The notes beneath the pieces were generated by a model, which searched no databases, was not told the DNA's origin, and was given only the letters and a program-made list of their open reading frames with translations. A stretch of DNA of 64,000 nucleotides from Microbotryum silenes-acaulis (Eukaryota > Basidiomycota > Microbotryomycetes > Microbotryales > Microbotryaceae): positions 248,001 through 312,000 of the forward strand of contig QPFY01000010.1 in assembly GCA_003665825.1 (NCBI GenBank), in the 5' to 3' direction. The translations under genes and the position numbers were made by a program. Positions 22,682-32,979 of the stretch are shown piece after piece. Position 1 is the stretch's first letter; every line of letters starts with the position of its first letter.

Positions 22682-22709
22682 GGCGCGCGGAGCGCGCCGC
22701 CGCACCTAG
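22682..22709 (+). other. Helitron 3' terminal hairpin and CTAG end
   Basis: GGCGCGC (22682-22688) and GCGCGCC (22692-22698) form a perfect 7-bp stem around a GGA loop. Seven nucleotides later the element ends with CTAG, followed by the target T at 22710. This is the transposition terminator structure of Helitrons. Confidence 0.88.
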
Positions 22710-22792
22710 TCAAATTCTATTCAGGCATTCTTGTACTCGCGCGTACGCCGCACAGACCTCCTCGACTGCTCGCCGCTCCTTCCAACTGGCCA

Positions 22793-23410
22793 GCGAGAGC
22801 AAGGATGACTCACACACTCGGGTGTTTGGGTTGATGTTCATCAGGGGCATGCTGACAAAATTGAATGCTGTACACAAGCTCGGCGGAGGTTCGAGATTGG
22901 GCGGTCAGGGTGCTGCTTAGCGCTGAAGCGCTGATCGATGATCGATGATCACTGATCGTCGGCCGAGTCGAGTTGAGCGCGTCAACGTCACACGGCGGTA
23001 TGGTTCGAGGGAGAGGTGCCAGAGCCGGACGAAAGAGAAGGGTGGAGACAGAGGTGCGAGAAGGATGGAAAAGTCGGACTGGGCAGACCGGTGGGTCCTA
23101 CCAAAAGTGGGGGAAGATCAAGCCTCAGGCCTCAGCTGTGCTCGGCCGTCGGACCGACCGCTAGTTCTGGCTGCGAAGGTTTGGCTGCGGTGGGGGTGAG
23201 TGGGTTAGTGGGGGCGTTGGAGGCACGTGACGCTTAGGTAGGTAATAGCTCCTCTGGACAAGCCGTGATTAGAGACGCGCCGAAATGTTCTGCGCACGGC
23301 CCGCGTCGACGAACGCCGCATCGACCCGTCGGCTCGCTTGTCCTTCGTTCAGGTGCTTATACATTGTTCATTCTCGCCTCTGAAAACGCACTTCGCGAGT
23401 CTCCTCCGCG
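22793..23410. other. intergenic region upstream of nudE
   Basis: This is host sequence to the right of the retrotransposon target site, up to the nudE start codon. Before the insertion it was contiguous with the sequence just left of 15417, so it probably also served the sugar transporter. No gene is supported in it. Confidence 0.5.
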
Positions 23411-25736
23411 ATGGCGGACGAAGAGTGGGTTCGGGACCCTGCTCTAGCTCTCGCACACCTCAGCTGACCAAGACAAAGAATCTTTTTCACAGGTCATCGT
23501 TCAGCTCGCCCGAGGCAGCGATCGCGCACTACCGCGACCTCGTTGACTCGTTGCAATCCCAACTCACCGACGCCAATGATGACATCAAGGAGTTTACCGA
23601 GTCGTCCAAGGAACTGCAGGATGAGCTCGAGCAGGAACTGGTGAGGATGGAGAAGAGCGAAAAGGAGATGAGGAGGGGCTTGGATGAGGCCAGGACTGAT
23701 GTCGAGCAGTGGAAGGTGAGTGCCACTCCACGAATGGTTCTGATCATCATTCCTTCCATGGGAATGTGAATATGAGCTATCACGGTCAAGGAGGCCGTCC
23801 ATCGGTCCCTCGACGAGGCGACGCTGGATCACTCAACTCACGTGTCGCGTCCCGTCTGCAATATGTGGCATCTGCCAAACCGATTTATTTTCCGTTACTG
23901 ATCACAAGTATTGACTCTACAGACCAAGTATACAACCGCGCTGCGTGAACACACCGCCACCATGACACACATGCAACGCGAGCTCGAATCCCTACGCACC
24001 TCCGAGAAGCAGCTCAGAACCAAGCTTCGGGACATGGAACTTGACAATGACGATCTCGAAAAGGCCGAGAGGTGAGAAAAACACTGGCTGGTTTGATTTG
24101 CTATTACCATCAGGGGCTGACCCGTCTCTTTTCCTGAGCGGTCGCGAAGGGAAAAAGACTCGTCGCTGCAGGATCTCGAGAATCGATACGGCAAGTCGAT
24201 CGAACGCATCGCACTGCTCGAAGAGGAGCTCGTCAACAAGGCCCAGCTCGACGAGGAAGTACAGCGATTGAAAGATGAGCTAAGAGGTACGTGCCAGGGA
24301 CTGGAATCGCCAGGCGCAGGCGAAGAATCTGATTCGAGCCCCTGCTCTCGCTCGCAGATCTACACGAGGAGATGGCTATCGTGCGATCGCAAGCGGTGAC
24401 CACATACCCACCAGCATATCCGCGAGCAGTCACACCGACGCGCACCACACCATCTCCGCAACCCGCCCCGACGAGCGACCCAGAACAGCTCGGACAAGCC
24501 GATCATGATGCGTTCGCGACTCCGACCAGGGCGAACCCACAGTCCACCGTTTCGACGACCCCCTTCTCTCCTCCGTCCATATCACTCGTCAACCCGACGC
24601 CAGCACGTTTGGCGACTCCTTCGTCTCGCCCTTCCGCATCTGCGTCTGCGTCTGCGTCGGCCTCTTCCTCCTCGACCGACGCTTTCGGCACCCCCGTCTT
24701 GCCCTCACCTCCACCTCCCGTCCCCGACATCCCAGCCGCGTATCGACCGTCAAGTGGTAGTGGTGCTGCCCTTGCCTGGTCCACCGCAAAGCGAGATCTC
24801 GCCCACACTGCCGCCGCATCAGCACCATCTCGAATCGGAACGCCTAAATCGGTGCGAGAGAAGCGAGCCGACGGGATGATCCGAGATATGAGGGACATGA
24901 CCGATCGTGTACGACAACTGACATCTCGACTCGATTCGAGGCGCAACCTCTCGAGCGTGAACAGCACTTCAAGTGGGATCCCTCGAGCGAGCTTTGGAAG
25001 CCCTGGTGGTGCGAACTCGCTGACGAGGAGTACGACGGCGCGGAGGCTGACCGCTTCGTCGACGAGTACATTGGGGAGGAGCGTTACTTCTGGATCGAGT
25101 GGTACTTCGAGTGCGGTAGAGAGGATGAGGCATGGTCGGACCAGTTCTCGATCGAATCGGACTTCGACGGAGGAGGAACGGTCTACACACCAGAGTACGC
25201 GACCGCCCTCCCGGTCAGGGATGAGGATCAGTCTAGGTCGGACGAGCATCCCTGTACGACCCCCTTCGCGGTTATCGAGCCTCTCGGCATCGACGGCGAC
25301 GACGACCTCGATGACCTCGGCGAACGGCTTAGGGATGTCAACGAGGTCCGAAACGCCTTCCCTGCGTGACTCGCGATCACCGACACCTTCCTCCGCAGGT
25401 CCACATTCTCGACCTAAAGCTCCTTGGGGTGCACCCCACCTCGCCACCTCGACACGAGCTCGAAGAGCTCCTGCAGCGAGCTACGAAACGGGGAGTGGGT
25501 CCAGTTCGACACGACCGTCTTCGGTCATTTCCAACACGTCCAGTTTAGGAGTCGGAAGACCGTCTTCAGCTATCGAGGCTCGACGACCCAGTTCGAGGAA
25601 CGGAATGCTAGGGACTAGTATCGCCCCGAGTGGAGCTAGGAGACCTTCGAGTGGGCTGGGGCTGAGCACGCATGGGCATGGCGGGGGGCTGAGGAGACCG
25701 AGTATTGTTGGGGGTGGCAAGATTGATGGGCGGTGA
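23411..25736 (+). CDS. nudE: nuclear distribution protein NudE (dynein/Lis1 cofactor)
   Basis: Five exons (23411-23424, 23493-23715, 23923-24071, 24150-24286, 24358-25736) give 633 aa. Exon 1 is only 14 nt and joins to MADEESSFSSPEAAIAHYRD, the characteristic N-terminus of NudE proteins. A long coiled coil follows to about residue 190: KELQDELEQELVRMEKSEKE, DLENRYGKSIERIALLEEEL, KDELRDLHEEMA. The rest is a Ser/Thr/Pro/Arg-rich disordered tail of about 440 residues containing a predicted short helical stretch, MIRDMRDMTDRVRQLTSRLD. NudE bridges Lis1 (NudF) and cytoplasmic dynein, acting in nuclear migration and spindle positioning. The tail is longer than in most orthologues. Confidence 0.85.
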
Positions 25737-25971
25737 GGTGGGATTTTATGGGCCACGTTAGGATAGTTATATTTCTGTCTGTTCAGATGTTATCTTGTTT
25801 TCGAAGTTTGTCTGTTGTCATTGCATTCTACACTATGTGCTCGCGCCGTATACTCACAGATATTGACCGGACGAAGCTAGACCAAAACCATTCTTATGAA
25901 CAAGCGACCCCCTTTTGCTCTGCCTCTCCTCAGCCCCGACTGTTGCTTACGCTCGAGCTCACTTTTCAAGG

Positions 25972-26994
25972 ATGGAACTCCGGCGATGGATAGAATTACT
26001 GGCAGCCGTGATCCTATTGATTACCCTCGGGATCATCCGACTGATATGGGTCATCCGAGCGACGCACGCCAACACGTCATCATCCTCTCATCGCAAACGA
26101 CGACGACCCCTTCGTCAACCTGACGAGCCAGCCTCGCTGGCCGTCTTCCTGGGATCAGGTCAGTCCATCAGGAAGGGGCATATGTGACGCGCATGGTAGG
26201 CCGGGTCTACATTTCTGAACCTGATGGTCTTGCAGGTGGACACACGGCTGAGATGATGCGCTTGCTCTCCGGGGTCGACTGGGATCGCTATTCTACGCGG
26301 ACTTATCTCATTGGGATGGGCGACAAGATGTCAGAGGATAAGGCATTGGCCCTTGAAGAGTCGATCAATGGTGGTCACGTAAGTGTGACCTCGGCCTTGG
26401 CTCTTCGTGCTCCTTCCCCCCACATGTCCTCTCAATCGCTGACCCCCACCCCCCAACCACGCCACCCCCTCTTATTCCCACCCCAGTTCACGATCTTCCG
26501 CATCCCACGAGCGCGCAAAGTGCACCAATCATACCTCACCTCCCCCTTCACGACCCTCTACTCCCTCTTATACTGTCTGCGGTTCCTCACCCTCGCACCT
26601 CTGATCCAGCGTTCACCTCGTTTCGTCTTCGCCGATGTCGTGTTGTTGAATGGTCCGGGGAGTTGTGTGCCGATCGTGCTGGCGTGTTTCTTACCTAGGG
26701 TCAGTTGGTGTGAGAACAAATTGAAAATAGAAGTCCTTGCGAGTCGGGCTGACGATTGCTCATGCTCTCTTCCAAAAGCTCCTAGCCCTCCCCTCCCCCG
26801 GACTGATCTACATCGAGTCCCTAGCTCGCACAAGACGTCTCTCCGCCTCAGCCCGCTTGGTCCGACCCTTCGTGGATCGTTTCTTTGTTCAATGGGAATC
26901 GTTGCGCGAGGCTTTGAGACGAGGAGATGAGGAGGGAGGGAATGATAGATGGAGGTTGAGAGCGAGGGTCGAATGTCAGGGGTGGTTGGTGTGA
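25972..26994 (+). CDS. ALG14: UDP-GlcNAc transferase subunit ALG14
   Basis: Four exons (25972-26158, 26236-26378, 26487-26699, 26779-26994) give 252 aa. An N-terminal membrane helix (WIELLAAVILLITLGII) is followed by the glycine motif split by intron 1, FLGSGGHTAEMMRLL. Then come FADVVLLNGPGSCVPIVLAC and the diagnostic IYIESLARTRRLSASARLVR plus PFVDRFFVQW. ALG14 anchors the catalytic subunit ALG13 to the endoplasmic reticulum membrane. Together they add the second GlcNAc to dolichol-PP-GlcNAc in N-glycan precursor synthesis. The length and motif order match the family. The gene follows nudE in the same direction after 235 bp and converges on the bHLH gene, whose stop is 172 bp away. Confidence 0.93.
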
Positions 26995-27165
26995 ATATGC
27001 AATGAGGCGCACTGTATTCGTATGTAACGCCATATAGTCAGTGGGCGGAGGATTGTCCACTAGGGTTAGAATGAATGACACAACAAAAAGAAACATCAAC
27101 ATTCGCATACCAAAAGAGCGCACTGCTACTGCTACTAGTGGGAAGGCTGAAATCACTGGGGCCAT

Positions 27166-28803
27166 CTACACTGTCTCAATCCCCATCTGTCTCATGTTCA
27201 CCTCGATCCTCTTGACCTCCGCCGTCAGAGCCTGATTCCCCCTCTCCAACCAGAGCATATACGCCGCGGCCTTCTCCAACACCACGGACTTTGAACCCCC
27301 AGCCGCAACTTCACCTTTCCTCCCTCTCCCCCTTCCAGTTCCTTTAGAAGCTCGTTTCTTCTTGCCTCCGTTCAAAACATCGTTCGTCGCTTCGACTTCA
27401 GGAGGAGCGACGACGATCCCCGATGCGGCTTCACCAGCTGCCAAGAGGTCCACGAGATCTTTGAACCCTGACCGAATAGCATTTCGTCGCTTCTGTTCCG
27501 AAGCAATGTGGTTCGATCGTTTCTGCGTATCCGTTAAAGGCGCTTTGTTGGTTTTGGAGTCGTCGTCGTCATCATCAACGTTGTTGTCCTCTTCGTCTTC
27601 GAGTTCGTCGCCTTCTTCAACTTCTTGCGCTGGTGGTGGTGGCTCGTCGGCTCCTTCCATCGTTGCTTCCTCTGTGGCTTGGTGCTCGTCCTGTCGTCCA
27701 CCTGACGGTGCTTCAAGGGGTGTGATCGATCGACCCGCGTCCTTACTCCTCGCACCACTTGACAATTTCCTCGAGCCCGACCCGATCACCCCACTCCCTT
27801 TCGTCGACCTCACGGCTCTTGCTCCTCTACCCGTGGACGACGTCATCGAAGCAGCTTCGACCATCTCGACGTCCTGCGCCTCACTCTCATTCACGGACAC
27901 CCTCCTCGCCTTCTTCCCCTTGGCCAACCCCCCTCTCCCACGTTGCCCGGTTCCACTCGCTCGTTTTCCCCCTCTCCCAACCACGACACCACTCGACCGC
28001 GCTCGATCAGTCGGCGTCCCCTCCTCTTCTTCGTCTTCCCTGTCCTCCTCCCCTTGATCCTCCCCTTCCCCATCCTCAGTATCAACTTCCTCTTCCCTAC
28101 TCGTCGTCTCTTCACGCTGCTTCTCCCGATTCTCCAACTTGATGCTCCCCAAACCATACCCCAACCGATCGCGTTCCTTCTTGGCCCCTTCATCCAAAGG
28201 GAAACTCGGAGGCGGGGAAGGCATTCCGGGAGGTAGTACGGGGCTGAAGAGGAAAAAGGGGTCGACGTCGAGGGTTGTTAGGAATGAGGAGAGGAGGGCC
28301 GATTCGGAGTCGTCGAAGAGGGGGGACGGGTTCAGCGAAATTGAGGGGTGAGCGGTGCTTATGGAGGTAGAAGGGTCTTGTGGAGGTGGAGGGGAGGGGA
28401 GGAAGGGTCGATGAGCGGGCACGGTTGAGGAAGATGAAGGAGTGGTAAAAAGCGCGTTCGACGAGGTCGAAGGTGCTGCGCTTGAAGGTGGGGAAGTGAG
28501 GCTCGAAAAGTGTGACGGTGGAGAGGCTAAGTTTTGTGGCGAGAAGGGGTTCGAGTTGAAGGGTGCGTTCGAATGCGACGATAGTCCCGATACGCCGAGC
28601 ATACTGGCGGCCGAAGAAGATTCGCCGTGATGGGATCCTGAGGCCAGGTGAGGGTGTTGAGTTGGCAATGTGGTGTGGGACTCGAGGCCAGATGTACTGG
28701 CGGATGTGGAAGGGAAAAAGTCGAAATCGAATGGAGAGGAAAACTCAAAGTCTGTCGAAGAGGAGGAAGAAGAAGGAAAAGAGGGAACCGTGGTCAGTGC
28801 CAT
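27166..28803 (-). CDS. basic helix-loop-helix transcription factor with an extended loop
   Basis: A single exon gives 545 aa. The N-terminal two thirds are Ser/Pro-rich and then acidic (runs of Asp/Glu around residues 240-265 and 395-415), with AT-hook-like basic patches. The bHLH lies near residues 425-525: the basic region NHIASEQKRRNAIR has the His, Glu and Arg that contact an E-box. Helix 1 is FKDLVDLL. A loop of roughly 50-55 residues rich in Lys, Arg and Gly precedes helix 2 (SKSVVLEKAAAYMLWLERGN). A leucine/coiled segment follows to the C-terminus. It is most like fungal Ino4/Max-type factors, but the exact orthologue is not clear. A nuclear DNA-binding role is well supported. Its upstream region contains a CACGTG E-box. 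Confidence 0.85.
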   Translation of the reverse strand: MALTTVPSFPSSSSSSTDFEFSSPFDFDFFPSTSASTSGLESHTTLPTQHPHLASGSHHGESSSAASMLGVSGLSSHSNAPFNSNPFSPQNLASPPSHFSSLTSPPSSAAPSTSSNALFTTPSSSSTVPAHRPFLPSPPPPQDPSTSISTAHPSISLNPSPLFDDSESALLSSFLTTLDVDPFFLFSPVLPPGMPSPPPSFPLDEGAKKERDRLGYGLGSIKLENREKQREETTSREEEVDTEDGEGEDQGEEDREDEEEEGTPTDRARSSGVVVGRGGKRASGTGQRGRGGLAKGKKARRVSVNESEAQDVEMVEAASMTSSTGRGARAVRSTKGSGVIGSGSRKLSSGARSKDAGRSITPLEAPSGGRQDEHQATEEATMEGADEPPPPAQEVEEGDELEDEEDNNVDDDDDDSKTNKAPLTDTQKRSNHIASEQKRRNAIRSGFKDLVDLLAAGEAASGIVVAPPEVEATNDVLNGGKKKRASKGTGRGRGRKGEVAAGGSKSVVLEKAAAYMLWLERGNQALTAEVKRIEVNMRQMGIETV

Positions 28804-29819
28804 GCCAACGCGCGATGCTAGATCGAGGATCGAGGACGGATCGGCGCAAGCAGCCCGAGTGCCGAGTCGTGCGGGCGCCTCAAGTCATTGCTGGACGCCG
28901 AGTTCCCGAGGCTAAGGACGACAGACTAGCCGACTAGCCGACAGCCGATTTTTCCCGTCGTGCAAAGTCAGTCAGGGCATGAGGAGAAAATGGGCATGCA
29001 CATCAAATGATGAACCGCAGCGGCCTCGGTAAAGACGGCTTGGGCTGCAGTGGGATGTTCTGGGTCGGGTCACGTGTGCCGAGCCGCCCGAGGTCGCCGG
29101 CGCTACTTGGGGCCTGAGCGTGTGGGTGTGGCGTGGCGTATTCGCACGGCAGCCCCACCGCACGACTCGGCTCGAAAGGAGTGGTGGATCGGCCGAGATC
29201 GAGAGGAGGCACCCGGAAGTAATCAGGGCAGTCGATACGAGAGAACTCGGTTCAAGGTGCCTGAAGCGGGTGAGACTGGGAACTGACCTTCGTAGGCGGC
29301 CGGAGGGGGAGGCAGCGACGAGGCCGTGCTCGGATTCCCGCTAGGGTTGAGCGACATTGAGCGAGAATCGTTGCACCTGAAGTGCGGGCGTAGGTGTGTA
29401 GTATCGTTTGAAGAGAGTGCGCCGTGGAGGTGCCAAAGTGAAGTGCCTATTGTAAACCACGGACGGTTGACGAGAGGGTTCCTGCTCGAACGTTGGAGAT
29501 CCGACCGCGCACAGTTTCGAGACTCTGGAATACGTGTCGGCGGGGTGATCAAGCACCTAATGCGTGAACCAAAAGAATGTGGTTCCTCGTGACGCTCGGA
29601 GCGATTTGGCTGATCGCGTAGGAAGACGGACACGATTCGGATGCGAGGGAGTCCAAAGCTGAGCAGACCCGGGGTAAAGTAACCGGGGCGCGGCACAATT
29701 CAGCATTAGAGCGTGTGGGCATCTCATAAGAAGCATTAGGGCCCGCGCTTCCAATTCTCCGCCTGCGCTTCGGCCGGCTCACGCGCTGCTGCTGGGTCAG
29801 GCTCCCCACATCGACCATC
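28804..29819. promoter_or_regulatory. divergent promoter region with a CACGTG E-box
   Basis: This 1-kb interval lies between the bHLH gene (minus) and the DCAF11-like gene (plus). A palindromic CACGTG E-box sits at 29071-29076 in the context GGGTCACGTGTGCC, about 270 bp upstream of the bHLH start. Because the bHLH protein keeps the E-box-contacting residues, autoregulation is possible; that is inference. No reading frame in the interval is credible. Confidence 0.45.
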
Positions 29820-32645
29820 ATGTCGATGCCAGGAGGCTTCTACGCCAACTCGCGGACCGGCCGCAACGACTCGCCAACCACGCAGGCCATGATGGAACTG
29901 GGTGAAGACGAAGTCGATCCCGCCAATACGGGGCTGCCCTTGTTCCAGGGCATGCCTGATGACGATGATGATGACGAGGACAACGATGAGGATGGGTGGG
30001 CCGCCGTCGATGATATGGCCACTTTGGGCTCGTACACTTTCTCGGAGACCTCGGACGACATCTCTTTCAATGGGGACGAGGAAGAAGCGGAAGAAGAGGA
30101 GGAGGAGGAGGAAGAAGAAGAAGAACTGGATCAAGCTACAGAGATTGACGAGGACGATGATCAAGACGAGGCCGATGCTGAGACCAATGGCCCAAGTGGC
30201 GGCGGCAACGGCCCCGCCCTGAGGATCGCCTTCGATCGTAAGTGGAGGCCATCCGGGCCATCCGCCATCCCCGAGTCAGAGTATGCAGTCGAACTGATTC
30301 ACCGCCGATGATCCCACAATCAGCCACGAGTCGTCAAATCTTAATCATTGACGATAATGGAAACGCCGCTCAGTTGACACACCAACACTTGCGAGGTACG
30401 GGCACCACACTCGCTTCGATCCGGCGCATGATCCTCTCGCAGCTCGTGCCCGGCATGCGAAGCAGAGTCATGGCCGGCCAACGCGATGACGAAGACGAAG
30501 AGGAGGAGGAGGAAGCCGAAGAAGACGAGGATGACGATGGAGAGGACTCGGGTGGGTACGATGACCCGTATTGGGGTCCGGCAAGGAGGACGACCAAGAA
30601 CTATTACGAGATTCCCAAGGAACCCGTACCCGCCGGAGTCAGGCTTGAACGATCGGGCGAATTCGGTCCAGTCTGTTTTTGACATCTTATCATCATCAAA
30701 CGAAGAATTTTATACTGATAGCAGGTGTCGTCCCCTCTCCAGCCGCCAAGAAAGTACGCCGCGACCGAACGCAAATTCGGCGACTATTGCCCAAACGTCT
30801 CGAGAATCCTGCGCGAACGCGATCTCAACGTCGGCCGAATGCCCAAAAGTTGGCTCGCACATGTGAGTTATGCTGAGCCCCATGGTTAATTCATCTTTGC
30901 TCATGTGCGACTATTTTGCAGGACCTCGTGCCCAACAACTCGGGAGTCGAAGTGGCGCAGCTTCAAGCCAAAGTCTACTCGGGGCAATACTCAACCGATG
31001 GCGCTTTCTTTTGTAGGTCCAGCTCTCATACCCTACCTCGCCTGGGACCGATCGAAATTTGCTGAGACACTGTACTATACGTAGATGCGGCGGCGAAAGA
31101 TTTCAAGATCTACGTCTACGACACTAAGGAGCCACCACGCACGGGCAACAAATCCGTCATCGAGGCCACGCCTACGGCAACACGGCGCAATCGACACGGT
31201 GGCACGTGGGAGCATCGATCGTCGATGAAGGTGATCAAGACGATCCAAGCTAATCCGATCGCTTGTCAGTGGACCGTCACCGATGCTTCGCTGAGTGTCG
31301 ACAACGAGTGGATGCTGTACGCGAGTATCTCGCCCTATGTGCATCTCGTCAAGACGGGCGGTGGAGGGAATAACGGGGTGTGGGACTTGGACGAACAACA
31401 AGAGATGCTTGACTTTGCGAATGGCTCGCGAAGGGACGTCGGTGGAGTGAGTTCAGGTCCAGCCCACTACGTTTAAGAGTTCCAAGCTGACATGAATGGT
31501 ACTGCGAATTGTGCAGATCTGGTCCGTGCGATTCTCAAACGACGGTAAAGAGGTTGTCGCAGGTGCATCTTCGGGAGCGATCATTGTCTACGACATCGAG
31601 TCCAAGCGGTCTATCCTGAACGTTCGAGGCCACCAAGACGATGTCAATGCCGTTGCGTTCGCCGATAGCGCTTCTTCGAATGTCGTCATCTCGGGGAGTG
31701 ATGATTCGTTCGTCAAGGTTTGGGACCGGAGGTCCATGTCGGGAAAGCAGGCAGCCGGTACACTAGTTGGACATACTGAAGGCGTCACGGTGGGTTGTCA
31801 AATTGCTTGCTTTTTCTATGATAGGTCCACCCTAATCTAAGATCCTGGTCATCCTGTTAAAATGTTCTCCAACAGTTCGTCGCACCCAAGGGGGATGGGC
31901 GATACTGCCTTTCGAATGGCAAGGACCAAGGCACGAAGCTGTGGGATCTGCGCAAGATGACTTCAAACGCCGACTTTGATCGATTACGACTGGATGTCAA
32001 GCACTACGGAATTCGTGAGTGATCATAGTACAAGCACACGTTAGATGGCCTGTCCACTGATGCCTGGCCTCTGTCCACCAGCAAATTGGGATTACCGCGG
32101 TGGCTACTACGCCAAGCCACGCCACCAGCAACACCCGCATGACTGCTCGGTCATGACCTATCGTGGGCACGCGGTGTTGCGTACGCTCATTCGATGTCAC
32201 TTCTCCCCCGCGGCCACGACGGACCAGCAATACGTCTACAGCGGCAGTTCGGACGGCAAGATCCACATCTGGTCCTTGGACGGCACGCTCGTGCAAAAGA
32301 TCAATCGGAGGTACACACACCCCTTGATCAATGTCGAGACGGGCGATTACAACGATCCGTTCGACCCGAAGCTTAGGAGTAGTAAGGGAAAATCGGGAGG
32401 TATGGTCATGGTCAGGGACGTGTCGTGGCACCCTTATCGGCCGGAATTGATGTCGACCGCTTGGTGTAATGGCCATGGGGGTGAGTGCGCTTTCGATCTT
32501 CCGGGGGGTGTGGGGTGAACTTGGCTGATGGGTGCGTTTATCCACAGGTATTGAGGGAGATTTGGCACTGCATGCATGGAAGGGGCCATCCGGCGAGTCG
32601 CTTGCAGATCGTGCAGAGAGGGAACGACTCGAGGCGAGCCAGTAA
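29820..32645 (+). CDS. DCAF11/WDR23-like WD40 protein (CUL4-DDB1 substrate receptor)
   Basis: Nine exons (29820-30237, 30324-30670, 30725-30862, 30922-31012, 31085-31446, 31517-31789, 31876-32014, 32082-32480, 32548-32645) sum to 754 aa. The N-terminus has several Asp/Glu tracts. The body carries seven-blade WD40 signatures typical of the LEC14B/DCAF11 group: FKIYVYDT, CQWTVTDASLS, SVRFSNDGKEVVAGASSGAI, RGHQDDVNAVAF, SGSDDSFVKVWDRR, GTKLWDLRKM, YSGSSDGKIHIW and VRDVSWHPYRPELMST. WDxR-type motifs (WDRR, WDLRK) are the DDB1-binding signature. The expected role is recruiting substrates to a CUL4-DDB1 ubiquitin ligase. The donor of exon 2 (GTCTGT at 30671) is weak and was chosen to keep the frame. 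Confidence 0.82.
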
Positions 32646-32979
32646 GAGGGGTTCCCCTTCCACACGCTCAGAGAGTTTCGGCAACGGGCGGTGAATATTA
32701 CTGATACGGCTTTTTCTTTGCAAGATGGTGTTGATACGCTTTGTATAGTGTACCGCTTAGCTCCAATCTTTCTGTGCCAACATGATTGAGCACGGAATGA
32801 TGCATCCCATAACTTCTCGTCGTGCGACGTTTACGAGTCGTTGATATCTCGCCCTGTTAGAACGAACGGCCCAAACTGAGCCAAAGCGTGCCCGCTGCCC
32901 ATCGGCCTGTGTTGGTCTGCTGCCCATCGCCTAGCCTCGTGCCTGTCGTTGCCGCTCCCCGCCCCGCCTCGAGTGCAGT

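Larger units (their letters stand above)
20740..22709 (+). mobile_element. Helitron (internally deleted, non-autonomous) inserted in an LTR
   Basis: The element begins TCTACTAATC, like the consensus Helitron 5' end. It ends in a hairpin (22682-22698), a 7-nt spacer and CTAG (22706-22709). It sits exactly between an A (20739) and a T (22710) with no target duplication, the hallmark of rolling-circle Helitron insertion. The empty site CCTA|TCAAATTC is present in the sister LTR at 15567/15568, which fixes both ends to the base. Near its 3' end it carries the remnant of a PIF1-type helicase reading towards the hairpin, as in autonomous elements. The Rep nuclease part is absent. Between the ends lie a 16-bp minisatellite and unrecognised sequence. 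Confidence 0.93.
20591..22787 (-). repeat. 5' LTR of the copia element, split by the Helitron
   Basis: The LTR is in two pieces, 20591-20739 (starts AGTTGAAC, ends GGCCTA) and 22710-22787 (starts TCAAATTC, ends TTCCAACT). Joined, they give 227 bp that match the intact LTR at 15417-15645 except for an AC dinucleotide. The GGCCA target duplication follows at 22788. The 1,970 bp between the two pieces are the Helitron. Confidence 0.92.
15412..22792 (-). mobile_element. Ty1/copia-type LTR retrotransposon with a nested Helitron
   Basis: The element is bounded by identical 5-bp target duplications, GGCCA at 15412-15416 and at 22788-22792. It has two LTRs: 15417-15645, and 20591-20739 continuing at 22710-22787. 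A tRNA-iMet-like primer binding site, gag, pol and a polypurine tract lie between them, all reading on the minus strand. The domain order protease, integrase, reverse transcriptase, RNase H defines the copia superfamily. LTR termini are AGTTG...CAACT instead of TG...CA. The two LTRs differ by only a 2-bp indel in what I compared, suggesting a young insertion. Even so, gag contains an inverted duplication and pol is broken, so this copy is non-autonomous. The insertion separates the sugar transporter from its former upstream region. Confidence 0.92.

Noticed and set aside
22710..22787. Separate truncated copy of copia pol, or a tandem copia element
   Set aside because: The segment is the outer part of the 5' LTR displaced by the Helitron. 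It ends at CAACT and is followed by the GGCCA target duplication that matches the left flank.
24503..25447. Minus-strand 314-codon ORF opposite nudE
   Set aside because: It mirrors the Ser/Thr-rich disordered tail of nudE; no motif, and the plus-strand gene is supported by its exon structure.
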